From: an uncultured bacterium
GTDB taxonomy: Bacteria > Bacillota_I > Bacilli_A > RF39 > UBA660
Assembly: GCA_946611605.1 (NCBI GenBank)
Contig: CAMODU010000010.1
Coordinates: 1-35,437 of the forward strand
Direction: 5' to 3'
Length of the DNA: 35,437 nucleotides
Below, in pieces: positions 23,034 to 31,767 of this stretch. The translations under genes and the position numbers were made by a program. The notes under the pieces are model-generated. The model saw only the letters and a list, made by a program, of their open reading frames with translations. It ran no database searches and was not told the DNA's origin. Within the stretch, counting starts at the first letter, position 1; every line of letters begins with the position of its first letter.

Positions 23034-24269
23034 ATGAATATACTAGACATTATAACAAGAAAGAAAAATGGGAATTCATTATCATATGATGAACTTGAAT
23101 ATGCATTTATGGGTTATTTAAAGAAAGAAATACCTACATATCAAATGAGTGCATTGTTAATGGCTATTACTATTAATGGAATGAATATGTCTGAAACTTT
23201 AGCATTAACTGATATATTTATTAAATCAGGAGAACAATATAATATATCTAAGTTTGTTAAGAATACTGTAGATAAACATTCTACTGGTGGTGTAGGAGAT
23301 ACAACTACTTTAGTTGTTGGGCCTATGGTTGCTGCCATGGGAATGCATATGGTTAAGATGTCTGGTAAAGGTTTAGGATTAACTGGCGGAACAATTGATA
23401 AACTAGAATCTATACCTGGCATGAATTTAAAACTATCTAAAGAAGACTTAATAGAAAAAGTAAATAAAGTTGGATTTGCTTTATCAAGTCAAACTAAGGA
23501 ATTAACTCCATTAGATAAAGTAATATACTCACTAAGAGATGTAACTGGTACTACTGAATCAATTGCATTAATTGCATCATCAATTATGAGTAAGAAAATT
23601 GCTTTAGGTGCTGAAAATATCTTAATTGATATTAAAGTAGGAGATGGAGCATTAATAAAGAATGAAGAAGATGCAAATGAATTATCTAAGTTATTAATTG
23701 CTATAGGTGAATCATATAATAAAAATGTTAGAACAATAATATCTAATATGGATACACCTTTATCATATGCAATTGGTAATGCAATAGAAGTAAAAGAAGC
23801 AATAAATGTATTACATGGCAAGAAATGTCCATTATACTATACTGCTGTAGAATGTGCTGCTAATCTTTTATCTATGGCTAGAGGATTAGATATAGAAGAA
23901 TGTAAGATGTATGCTGAGAAAACTATTGAAACAGGTAAAGCATTACAAAAATTCTATGAGTTTGTACAATCTCAAGATGGTAGATTAGCTGAAATGAAAA
24001 TATCCGATAAGATAATTCCTATTAACGCTAATAAAACTGGTAGAGTTAAGAAAGTAGATGCTCTTGGAGCTGCTAAATTAGCTGCTAAACTTGGAACATC
24101 TAAAATGAAAATAGATGATAAGATTGATTACTCTGTTGGAGTATATTTAAATGTCTTAGAAGGAGATAAAGTAAAAGAAGGAGATCTTCTAATGAAATTA
24201 TATGTTAATGATCCTAATATTGAATTAGGTAAGAATGATTTCTCTTTCATTGATATAGTAGAAAAATAA
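23034..24269 (+). CDS. Pyrimidine-nucleoside / thymidine phosphorylase
   Basis: A 411-residue enzyme of the glycosyltransferase-3 nucleoside phosphorylase family. It has KHSTGGVGD (residues 81-89) for phosphate binding, KMSGKGLGLTGGTIDKLESIPG (landmarks GLTGGTIDKLES) for the active site and a C-terminal alpha/beta domain. It splits thymidine, uridine or deoxyuridine with phosphate for salvage or carbon use. Slightly shorter than typical (430-440). ATG 23034 is chosen behind AGGGTGATAA; an in-frame ATG at 22980 lies inside the upstream terminator and would add an implausible hydrophobic stretch. It is 13 bases before the HerA-like gene. I cannot separate pdp from deoA. Confidence 0.93.
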   Translation: MNILDIITRKKNGNSLSYDELEYAFMGYLKKEIPTYQMSALLMAITINGMNMSETLALTDIFIKSGEQYNISKFVKNTVDKHSTGGVGDTTTLVVGPMVAAMGMHMVKMSGKGLGLTGGTIDKLESIPGMNLKLSKEDLIEKVNKVGFALSSQTKELTPLDKVIYSLRDVTGTTESIALIASSIMSKKIALGAENILIDIKVGDGALIKNEEDANELSKLLIAIGESYNKNVRTIISNMDTPLSYAIGNAIEVKEAINVLHGKKCPLYYTAVECAANLLSMARGLDIEECKMYAEKTIETGKALQKFYEFVQSQDGRLAEMKISDKIIPINANKTGRVKKVDALGAAKLAAKLGTSKMKIDDKIDYSVGVYLNVLEGDKVKEGDLLMKLYVNDPNIELGKNDFSFIDIVEK

Positions 24270-24282
24270 AAAGGGTGATAAT

Positions 24283-26043
24283 ATGTTTGGCAAGATACTA
24301 AATATAGATGACGTTACAGCTACTGTTGCTATAAATAAACAAAACATGGTTGTACCTAACTTAATGAATATGCATGTAGTATTTGAATCAGAAGGTAATA
24401 GAATACTAGGTGAAGTTAAGAAAGCAAATGAAGACACAATAGAAATTGGCTTATTAGGTCAATTTACTAATGATGGTAAATTCATTGCTGGTACAATTGT
24501 TAAACCAACATTAGATGCTAATATTAGAATTGTAAATGATGACGAATTATCAATTATATTTGGTAAGAATGATCCTACTACATTATATATTGGTAAATCA
24601 GCTGTATATCCTGGTAAAGATATATATGTAAATATAAATGATATGTTTTCTAATCATATGGCTATATTTGGTAACACTGGTTCAGGTAAATCTTGTTCAG
24701 TTGCTAGAATAGTACAAAACATATTCCTAAATAAGAATTTTTTATCTTTCAATGCAAACTTATTCTTCTTTGATGCATATGGTGAATATAAGAACGCATT
24801 TAAGATATTAAATCAATTAAATCCTAATTATCAATACAAATTTATAACATCTAATCCAATAGATGATTCAGATGTACCATTAAGAATACCAATATTCTTA
24901 CTTAGTATTGATGATTTATCATTATTATTACAAGCTGACAACCATCATCAATATACAATAATTGAAAGAATGGTTAAGTTAGCTAAATTATTTAGTAAGA
25001 ATGATGAAGAAACTAAGAAATTAAAGAATCATTTAATTGCTAAAGCTATCATGACAGTATTATTTTCAAATCAAAATGCTGCTGGTAAGAAGAATGATAT
25101 CTTTACTATAATTGCTGATTGTTCTACACCTGAATTTAATGTAGATACAGATTTACAAGGTATTGGATATACTAGAAAATTCTCTGAATGTTTTGGTATA
25201 GATAGAAATGGTGAATTTGGCGAATCAGTATTAATTAATGAATATTTACTTAAGTTTATAGATGATGAACTAGAAGCTAAGATGATGGTCCCTAAGGATG
25301 CTTTCTATACATTAGATGATCTAGAAAAAGCATTATCATTTACTTTAATAGGTGATGGTTTCTTAGGAAATAGAATCATGCAAGATAATGCAACTATCAT
25401 GCAAGTTAGATTACATGCTTTAAATAATTCATCTAACCAAGAATACTTTAAAGTAGATAATTATATAACATTAGAAGATTATATATCTTCATTAATTGTA
25501 CATAATAATAAAAGATCTCAAATTATTAATATCAACTTAGAAGATATAGATGATGCCCTTGCTAAAACTATGGTTAAGATATTTAGTAAGATGATATTTG
25601 ACTTTGCTAAATCAAGAAGAGAAAGAGCAGCTATACCATTCCACTTATTTATTGAAGAAGCGCATAGATATGTTACTAAAGATGATATAGATCATTTCTT
25701 ACTAGGTTATAATATATTTGAAAGAATTGCTAAGGAAGGTCGTAAATACGGTGTTATGTTATCATTGGTATCTCAAAGACCAGTAGAACTATCAGATACA
25801 GTTATCGGACAAACATCTAACTTCTGTATCTTAAAGATGACACACCCATTAGACCTTGATTATATTAACAAGATGTTACCTAATATTTCTGGTGATGTAA
25901 TAGAGAAGTTAACTTCATTACAATCAGGTACTATGGTAGCCTTTGGTACAGCATTTAAGATACCAGTTATTATAAAGATGGATATGCCTAATCCGGCTCC
26001 TTATTCATCAAACTGTAATGTAAACGAAAGATGGAAAGCATAA
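24283..26043 (+). CDS. HerA/DUF87-family ATPase
   Basis: A 586-residue HerA-like AAA-type ATPase. It begins with a small beta-barrel (residues 1-80), then Walker A GNTGSGKS (130-137), Walker B with FHLFIEEAHRY near 453, and the downstream LVSQRP and TSNFCILKM segments typical of HerA/FtsK-superfamily translocases. HerA hexamers usually pump DNA into the nuclease NurA or partner with SIR2/DUF4297-type effectors in defence. No nuclease or effector gene is visible on either side, so the partner is unknown. It sits right behind the nucleoside phosphorylase gene (GGGTGATAA ribosome binding site) and ends in its own terminator. Confidence 0.9.
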   Translation: MFGKILNIDDVTATVAINKQNMVVPNLMNMHVVFESEGNRILGEVKKANEDTIEIGLLGQFTNDGKFIAGTIVKPTLDANIRIVNDDELSIIFGKNDPTTLYIGKSAVYPGKDIYVNINDMFSNHMAIFGNTGSGKSCSVARIVQNIFLNKNFLSFNANLFFFDAYGEYKNAFKILNQLNPNYQYKFITSNPIDDSDVPLRIPIFLLSIDDLSLLLQADNHHQYTIIERMVKLAKLFSKNDEETKKLKNHLIAKAIMTVLFSNQNAAGKKNDIFTIIADCSTPEFNVDTDLQGIGYTRKFSECFGIDRNGEFGESVLINEYLLKFIDDELEAKMMVPKDAFYTLDDLEKALSFTLIGDGFLGNRIMQDNATIMQVRLHALNNSSNQEYFKVDNYITLEDYISSLIVHNNKRSQIININLEDIDDALAKTMVKIFSKMIFDFAKSRRERAAIPFHLFIEEAHRYVTKDDIDHFLLGYNIFERIAKEGRKYGVMLSLVSQRPVELSDTVIGQTSNFCILKMTHPLDLDYINKMLPNISGDVIEKLTSLQSGTMVAFGTAFKIPVIIKMDMPNPAPYSSNCNVNERWKA

Positions 26044-26055
26044 TTCCATCTTTTA
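26027..26055 (+). terminator. Intrinsic terminator overlapping the HerA-like stop codon
   Basis: AAAGATGGAA (26027-26036), loop containing the TAA stop (26041-26043), TTCCATCTTT (26044-26053). Confidence 0.85.
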
Positions 26056-26060
26056 TTATG

Positions 26061-26069
26061 TGTTATAAT
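26061..26069 (+). promoter_or_regulatory. Extended -10 promoter of the kinase-like gene
   Basis: TGTTATAAT ends 16 bases before ATG 26086, giving a leader of about ten bases. Confidence 0.6.
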
Positions 26070-26085
26070 TATATTAGTGATTACT

Positions 26086-26970
26086 ATGAGTGAAATAATA
26101 AGATTAACACAAGAAGAATTAGATAATATTATTAAGAATAATAAGAAAATAGGTCAAGGTACTGAAGGTACTTGTTTTAATCATGATGGAGAAGTATATA
26201 AAATCTACCATAAAACAGGTGAACAACTACATGCTATTGCTACTGAAGATAAAGTAGATGAAGATGGTACAAAAATATATGATAAGAATAAACCTAAACA
26301 TTATGTAAGAGAAGATAATAGAATATTTAAATATACAGATGAAGATGGTGTTAAATTAGGTAAACCTGAAGCATTAAATAGAGCATTAGCAAAAGGATAT
26401 AAGATAACTAAATCTAGATTACCTCATAAAATAATATTAGTAGATGGTAAATTAAAAGGGTGTGTATATCCATATTATAAGCATACAAAATCTATTTATT
26501 CTGCATATAGAAAGCCATTTAAAACTAGATTATTGATATGTCAAAGATTAATAGAACAAGTAAAAGAATTATTAGATAATAATATTTATCCAATTGATTT
26601 ATGCCAAAAGTTTGGTGGTAGAACTATATTTGATAAATCAGTAGCTAATGTATTATTAGATTGGAAGAATAATCCTATTATTATAGATTTAGAAGGTAAA
26701 TCCACATTATATACTGATTCATATAATCCATTATATGCTAGTACAACATGTTATTTATTAGCTACTTTAATTCTTGAGATAATGACAAGAGAAGATATAC
26801 AAGAAGACTTTATAGATGAAGATTTTGATTTAATACATGAATACTTAAATGATATAGGTCTACCAGACGAATTAATTCAAAAATATATTGACAATTCACT
26901 AGTATTAGATGATGTCTATCAAATGTTTGATTTAATAGCAAGTAAGAAACATATAACTGTAAAACGCTAG
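26086..26970 (+). CDS. Protein-kinase-like fold protein
   Basis: A 294-residue protein with a recognisable but divergent kinase core. It shows a glycine loop IGQGTEG (residues 22-28), a VAIK-like lysine in VYKIY (K39), a catalytic-loop pattern DKSVAN (D183...N188, spacing as in HRDxKxxN) and a DLEG in place of DFG (201-204). These residues could support phosphotransfer. The substrate is unknown; it could also be a small-molecule kinase of the same fold. An insert of about 60 charged residues lies between the lysine and the next strand. It is transcribed separately from the HerA-like gene. The start is ATG 26086 with AGTGAT as a weak binding site. Confidence 0.7.
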   Translation: MSEIIRLTQEELDNIIKNNKKIGQGTEGTCFNHDGEVYKIYHKTGEQLHAIATEDKVDEDGTKIYDKNKPKHYVREDNRIFKYTDEDGVKLGKPEALNRALAKGYKITKSRLPHKIILVDGKLKGCVYPYYKHTKSIYSAYRKPFKTRLLICQRLIEQVKELLDNNIYPIDLCQKFGGRTIFDKSVANVLLDWKNNPIIIDLEGKSTLYTDSYNPLYASTTCYLLATLILEIMTREDIQEDFIDEDFDLIHEYLNDIGLPDELIQKYIDNSLVLDDVYQMFDLIASKKHITVKR

Positions 26971-26980
26971 ACTATATTTA

Positions 26981-27009
26981 TTTACAACATATAATAATCG
27001 TGTTATATT
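26981..27009 (+). promoter_or_regulatory. Promoter of the 6S-like RNA
   Basis: TTTACA at 26981-26986, 17-base spacer, TATATT at 27004-27009 with TG at 27001-27002. It points at a start near 27015, just before the 5' arm of the closing helix. Confidence 0.65.
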
Positions 27010-27014
27010 AAAAG

Positions 27015-27212
27015 TACCTAGGAGAGGTTATTTCATAAAAACCGACTATGGTGATATTATTGGGAATCTAATTACTTTGATGTTGTTGAACACCTACATT
27101 TTAAGGTGTGGCAATAGTATATATTGCTACGTAGGGATCCTGATTCGAGGTATGTGATGCCCACCTCGTGAGAGCGGGTTTTTTATCACTTTGACTTTTC
27201 CTAGGCTTTTTA
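27015..27212 (+). ncRNA. ssrS: Structured non-coding RNA, probably 6S RNA
   Basis: A 200-base gene-free segment that folds end to end. CCTAGG (27017-27022) pairs with CCTAGG (27200-27205), and the helix runs on through AGAGGTTA/TGACTTTT to about 14 bp with G-U pairs. After an internal loop, ATAAAAACC (27034-27042) pairs with GGTTTTTTAT (27178-27187). The apical part has ATGTTGTTG/CAATAGTAT and ACACCT/AGGTGT as a long stem-loop; between lies a large bubble whose 3' side holds the hairpin GAGGT/ACCTC. A T run follows the closing helix. Size, closed ends and central bubble match 6S RNA, which binds the housekeeping RNA polymerase. SRP RNA, tmRNA and RNase P hallmarks are absent. A riboswitch for the next gene is the main alternative. 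Confidence 0.5.
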
Positions 27213-27232
27213 TTTGGAAAGAAGGTACTAAA

Positions 27233-27568
27233 ATGAAAAAGAATGAACAAACTAATACTATAAGTATAATAGGATTTGTGTTATCTATATTTGATGGTTT
27301 AATTGGTATGATATTATCAATTATTGCATTAGTACAAATCAACAAGACTGGAGAAAAAGGTAAAGGATTAGCTATAGCCGGAATTATAATAAGCGCATTA
27401 AGAATGATATTTACATTAATATTATTATTTGTAATCATAATACTTAGTGTAGTTGATTATAAGAATTCTGATTTCAAACAAATAAATGATCAATGTTATC
27501 AAGAAAATGGTAAGGTAACATGTACTTATACTTTCGAGGAATATAACGAATGGATATCTTTAGATTAA
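27233..27568 (+). CDS. DUF4190-like small membrane protein
   Basis: A 111-residue protein with two membrane helices (about residues 9-32 and 45-72). Between them QINKTGEKGKGLAIAGIIIS matches the 'G-x-G-L-A-I-A-G' signature of DUF4190 proteins. The C-terminus is a short polar tail with two cysteines. Function is unknown. ATG 27233 is preferred (AAGAAGG upstream); an in-frame ATG at 27191 would lie inside the 3' arm of the structured RNA. It overlaps the next small membrane protein gene by 19 bases. Confidence 0.75.
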   Translation: MKKNEQTNTISIIGFVLSIFDGLIGMILSIIALVQINKTGEKGKGLAIAGIIISALRMIFTLILLFVIIILSVVDYKNSDFKQINDQCYQENGKVTCTYTFEEYNEWISLD

Positions 27569-27918
27569 TAATATCTATACTATTTCCTCCAATAGGTTTA
27601 TTCATTAATTTCTTTTTAGGAAGTGAAAATAAATTACAAAAAGTTGCTACATATATTTCAATGATTTTATCAATAATATTAGTATGCTTAATCATTGGAG
27701 CATGTGTAATAGTTGGTAAAAATAATGATCAAGAAAATGATTTATTAAAGTGTAGAGCACCTTTATATTGTGATCCATCTGATACAGATACTCAAACATG
27801 TTATTACTGTAAAGATGAGAAGTGTAAGACAAAAGGTAAAGTTACATGTGTTAATGATGGAGAAAGACAATTCAACTATGAAACTGTAGCAAAAGAAGAA
27901 GGAGATCAAGAAGAATAG
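27550..27918 (+). CDS. Small membrane protein with cysteine-rich tail
   Basis: A 122-residue protein that I do not recognise. It has two hydrophobic segments (residues 4-22 and 32-55) and a hydrophilic tail holding six cysteines between about residues 68 and 100 (LKCRAPLYC, CYYCKDEKC and VTC), which could bind metal or form disulfides outside the cell. The upstream gene overlaps it by 19 bases in another frame and CGAGGAA serves as ribosome binding site. The gene ends in a terminator containing its stop codon, which supports it as real and co-transcribed with the DUF4190-like gene. Confidence 0.65.
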   Translation: MDIFRLIISILFPPIGLFINFFLGSENKLQKVATYISMILSIILVCLIIGACVIVGKNNDQENDLLKCRAPLYCDPSDTDTQTCYYCKDEKCKTKGKVTCVNDGERQFNYETVAKEEGDQEE

Positions 27919-27938
27919 TTTTATCTATTCTTTTTTTA
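27911..27938 (+). terminator. Intrinsic terminator overlapping the small-protein stop codon
   Basis: AAGAATAG (27911-27918), loop TTTTAT, CTATTCTT (27925-27932), T run. The TAG stop is the end of the 5' arm. Confidence 0.9.
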
Positions 27939-27987
27939 TTTTTAATATAAATTATAGTATAATATTAATTGAAATGAAGGGATTGTT

Positions 27988-30900
27988 ATGAGAAAAATAT
28001 TAGATGGAAATCATGCAGTAGGTTATGCTGCTCATTTACTATCAGAAGTGGAAATGGTGTATCCAATTACGCCATCTACACCTATAGCTGAATCTCAAGA
28101 AGAATTAAATAAAGAAGAAACTAATTTATATGATAATAAAGTAGTAATTAAAGAGATGGAATCTGAAGCAGGTGTAGCTGGTGCTATGCATGGTTCTTTA
28201 TTAACTGGATCTTTAACATCTACTTTTACATCATCTCAAGGATTATTATTAATGATACCTAATATGTATAAAATGGTAGGAGAAGGATTACCTGGAGTAA
28301 TACATGTAGCATCTCGTACAATTGCTACTCATGCATTATCAATATTTGGTGATCATTCAGATATATATGCTACAAGACAAACTGGTTTTTGTATGTTATC
28401 TTCTAACAATCCTGAAGAAGCATATCATATGGCTTTAATATCTCATTTATCTGCAATAGAAGGTTCAATTCCTTTCTTACATTTCTTTGATGGTTTTAGA
28501 ACATCACATGAATATAATGTAGTTAATCTATTAGATAAAGAAGATATATTAAAATTAGTAAATAATAAAAAAATAGAAGAATATAAAAATAGATGCTTAA
28601 ATATTAATAAAGAAATACAATATGGTATGAATGAAAATGAAGATATTTATTTTCAATCTCTTGAAGCAAGAAATACTAACTATGAAAAAATACCATATAT
28701 AGTAGAATCATACATGGGAAGAATTAATAAATTAGCTAATACTAATTATCATCTATTCAATTATTATGGTGATGAAGAAGCTAAATATATTATAGTTTCT
28801 ATGGGTTCTATAAATGATACTATTAAAGAAGTAATAGATAAAGAGAACAAACATGGAATGAAGATAGGTGCTATTGATGTTCATCTTTATAGACCATTTT
28901 CAATTAAACATTTAAAAGAAGTGTTACCTAAAACAGTAGAAAGAATAGCTGTACTTGATAGAACTAAAGAATCTGGTTCAATAGGTGAACCATTATATCT
29001 TGATGTATTAAGTGCATTAAAAGATGAAAATATTGAAATAGTAGGTGGGAGATATGGAATATCATCTAAGAATGTAACTCCACAAGATATATATGGAGTA
29101 TATTCTATGTTAATGTCTACACCTAAGAATAACTTTACTGTTGGTATAGAAGATGATGTTACTAAAACATCTATTAAATCTAAAGAATATAAGATTAAAT
29201 TAGATTGTAAACAAATAAAAATATATGGATACGGTTCAGATGGAATGGTATCTGCATCTAAAAACTTACTTAATATAATTGGTGAAGATAAATATGTACA
29301 AGGTTATTTTCAATATGATAGTAAAAAGTCAGGTGGAGTAACAATATCACATTTAAGATATGGTGATAATAAGATTAATCTCCCTTACTATGTAGAAGAT
29401 GCTGATATAGTTGTTGTTACAAATACATCATATTTTAAGAAATATAAATTATTAAATGAAATAAATAAAGAAGGTATTTTATTAATTAATACAGATAATA
29501 AAAATATCTTAAATACTTTATATCAAGAAGATATAGATATTATTAAATACAATAATATTAAAATATATATAATTGATGCTAATGAAATAGCTGTTAAAAA
29601 TCAAATAAAGGGTAAAATAAGCAAGATTATGGAAGCAGCAATACTTTCATTACTTAACTATGATAATTATGAAGAAATACTAGTAAATAGCATAAAGAAA
29701 GAATTTAATAATAAAGATGAAGATATTATTAATAATAATATAAATGCTATTAAAGATATTAAAGATATAATTATTCCTATTAATAATATAGAAGATACTA
29801 ATATAAATAAAGAAGAATCAAATAATATAATTGATATTATTAATGCAAGAGAAGGTAATTCATTAAAAGTATCAGATTTAATTAAATATAAAAATGGTAT
29901 GTTTGAAGGTGGATTAACTAAGAATGAGAAAAGAGATGTATCTCAATATGTTGCTAAATGGGATCCATCTAAATGTATACAATGTGGATTATGTTCATTG
30001 TATTGTCCTCATGCAGTTATAAGACCATTTATTAATAATGAAGGACCTGTTTCATTATTAGGTAATGATGATAAGAAATATGAAATATTAATATCTGAAA
30101 AAGATTGTCTAGGATGTGGTGTATGTGTAAATGCATGTCCAACTGGTGCTTTAAAATTAGATTTTAAGACATATAAAGATGAAGAAAGAATAAATAAATA
30201 TTTCAATGAATACACAAATGAAGTAGATAATAAATTCAGCATTAAAGACTCTCAATTAATTAAACCTAAATTTGAATTCTCAGGTGCATGCGGAGGATGT
30301 GGAGAAGCTGCATATATTAAATTATTATCGCAATTATATGGAAATGAAATAGTAGTTGCTAATGCTACAGGATGTTCATCTATATATGGAGGATCAGTTC
30401 CTTCAACACCTTATAGTATGCCATGGGCTAATTCCTTATTTGAAGATAATGCAGAATTTGCATATGGTATGCATATTTCATATCAAACAAAAAGAAATAG
30501 ATTATATGAATATATAACTAATAATACATTTGATGATAGTATATCTGAATTAATAGATTTATTAATTAATAACTTTAATAATAATCAAGTAACAAGTGAT
30601 ATATATAATAGATTATTAAAGATAGATATACCTGATGAATTAAAAGAGTATATAGAATATATTCCAGCTAGAACAGTAGTTGCTATAGGTGGAGACGGAT
30701 GGGCATATGATATTGGTTTTAATGGAATAGATCATATACTATGTTCTAATGAAAATATTAAAATAATGATACTTGATTCGGAAGTATATTCGAATACTGG
30801 AGGTCAAGCAAGTAAATCATCTCATATTGGACAAGTTGCAAAGCTTGCAAGTGAGGGTAAAAAGAATAATAAAAAAGATTTATTTAGAATATGTATGCAA

Positions 30901-31320
30901 TACAAAAATGTATATGTTGCATCATGTAATTTATCTTCTAATCCTATGCATACAATTAAATGTATGAAAGAAGCATTTGAACATGAAGGTCCATCTGTTA
31001 TAATATGTTATGCACCTTGCATTGAACATGGTATAAAAGAAGGAATGTCTTGTTCTTTAAAAGAAGGTAAGAAAGCAACTGAAGTAGGATATAACTTATT
31101 AATGAGATTTAAAGATAATAAACTATATTTAGATTCTAAAGAACCTGATTTTAATAAATATGATGAATTCTTAAGTAATGAAAATAGATATAATTCTCTA
31201 AAGAAGATTAATAAAGAAGAAGCAGAAGAATTATTAGAATTAAATAAACAAGAATCTATAGAAAGATATAATTACTATAAAGAAATATCAGAGGGTGATG
31301 GTAATGATAAAAAACAATAG
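27988..31320 (+). CDS. nifJ: Pyruvate:ferredoxin (flavodoxin) oxidoreductase
   Basis: A 1110-residue single-chain PFOR, which turns pyruvate plus CoA into acetyl-CoA and CO2 and reduces ferredoxin; it is oxygen-sensitive and marks anaerobic metabolism. Domains in order: pyruvate-binding N-terminus (YPITPSTPIAE), transketolase-like domain II, gamma domain (FQYDSKKSGGVTISHLR), a 2[4Fe-4S] ferredoxin insert (CIQCGLCSLYC from residue 663; CLGCGVCVNAC from 707), a CGGCGE cluster-binding motif and the thiamine diphosphate domain (GGDGWAYDIG, VYSNTGGQ). It is slightly short of the usual 1170-1200 residues, partly at the C-terminus. TATAAT at 27958-27963 is a likely -10. The 3' end overlaps the next gene. 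Confidence 0.96.
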   Translation: MRKILDGNHAVGYAAHLLSEVEMVYPITPSTPIAESQEELNKEETNLYDNKVVIKEMESEAGVAGAMHGSLLTGSLTSTFTSSQGLLLMIPNMYKMVGEGLPGVIHVASRTIATHALSIFGDHSDIYATRQTGFCMLSSNNPEEAYHMALISHLSAIEGSIPFLHFFDGFRTSHEYNVVNLLDKEDILKLVNNKKIEEYKNRCLNINKEIQYGMNENEDIYFQSLEARNTNYEKIPYIVESYMGRINKLANTNYHLFNYYGDEEAKYIIVSMGSINDTIKEVIDKENKHGMKIGAIDVHLYRPFSIKHLKEVLPKTVERIAVLDRTKESGSIGEPLYLDVLSALKDENIEIVGGRYGISSKNVTPQDIYGVYSMLMSTPKNNFTVGIEDDVTKTSIKSKEYKIKLDCKQIKIYGYGSDGMVSASKNLLNIIGEDKYVQGYFQYDSKKSGGVTISHLRYGDNKINLPYYVEDADIVVVTNTSYFKKYKLLNEINKEGILLINTDNKNILNTLYQEDIDIIKYNNIKIYIIDANEIAVKNQIKGKISKIMEAAILSLLNYDNYEEILVNSIKKEFNNKDEDIINNNINAIKDIKDIIIPINNIEDTNINKEESNNIIDIINAREGNSLKVSDLIKYKNGMFEGGLTKNEKRDVSQYVAKWDPSKCIQCGLCSLYCPHAVIRPFINNEGPVSLLGNDDKKYEILISEKDCLGCGVCVNACPTGALKLDFKTYKDEERINKYFNEYTNEVDNKFSIKDSQLIKPKFEFSGACGGCGEAAYIKLLSQLYGNEIVVANATGCSSIYGGSVPSTPYSMPWANSLFEDNAEFAYGMHISYQTKRNRLYEYITNNTFDDSISELIDLLINNFNNNQVTSDIYNRLLKIDIPDELKEYIEYIPARTVVAIGGDGWAYDIGFNGIDHILCSNENIKIMILDSEVYSNTGGQASKSSHIGQVAKLASEGKKNNKKDLFRICMQYKNVYVASCNLSSNPMHTIKCMKEAFEHEGPSVIICYAPCIEHGIKEGMSCSLKEGKKATEVGYNLLMRFKDNKLYLDSKEPDFNKYDEFLSNENRYNSLKKINKEEAEELLELNKQESIERYNYYKEISEGDGNDKKQ

Positions 31321-31756
31321 ATGTGATAACTGTGGACATTCTGTAACTGACGAAATGATAGCTAAGAATGAAGGTTATAAGATAAATGATCGCTTTTATT
31401 TATGTGGTAAATGCTATGCATTAAAGTATGAAGCTGCATTAGATTATGTTAAAACACATCCAAATCAAGAAAGAAAGATAATAGCTAAATGCACATATAT
31501 GCCTCTTTCTTTAATTGATATGTTTTGTGATAATAATAATTTAATAGAAGAAGCTAAAAAGAAAAATCTACAAGAAGAACAATATAAACAAGATATTATA
31601 GAAGAAAAAGATGAAAAGACTAAGAAATTAGAAATGCTAAGAGATTTACAACAAGCATTAAATAAGAAACCTGAATCATCTATGCAAAGAGTTATTAAAG
31701 CTCAAGAAAATAGTAAGATGAGATTCTTAAATCAAGATCATCGTAGAAGATTTTAA
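31304..31756 (+). CDS. Small zinc-ribbon protein, function unknown
   Basis: A 150-residue protein that I do not recognise. The N-terminus carries a probable zinc ribbon, CDNCGHS (residues 7-13) paired with CGKCY about 22 residues later. The rest is helical and strongly charged, with a likely coiled coil (EEAKKKNLQEEQYKQD, EKDEKTKKLEMLRDLQQAL) and an Arg-rich C-terminus (DHRRRF), so nucleic acid or protein binding is possible. It starts inside nifJ, overlapping by 17 bases, at ATG 31304 behind AGGGTGATGG; the in-frame GTG at 31295 is part of that site. The coupling suggests co-expression with PFOR, but no functional link is evident. Confidence 0.7.
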   Translation: MIKNNRCDNCGHSVTDEMIAKNEGYKINDRFYLCGKCYALKYEAALDYVKTHPNQERKIIAKCTYMPLSLIDMFCDNNNLIEEAKKKNLQEEQYKQDIIEEKDEKTKKLEMLRDLQQALNKKPESSMQRVIKAQENSKMRFLNQDHRRRF

Positions 31757-31767
31757 TAGGTATTAAT

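Noticed and set aside
24283-26970. HerA-like ATPase plus kinase-like gene read as a two-gene defence system.
   Set aside because: A clear terminator (26027-26055) and a separate extended -10 promoter (26061-26069) split the two genes. No nuclease, SIR2 or toxin gene is present, and the neighbours are housekeeping genes.
27130-27187. Possible internal terminator or tRNA T-arm in the structured RNA (GATTCGAG, and CCC...GGG before a T run).
   Set aside because: The GATTCGAG is not followed by an acceptor stem or CCA. The CCC/GGG hairpin would need a two-base loop with mismatches, while the T run pairs better with ATAAAAACC in the 5' half.
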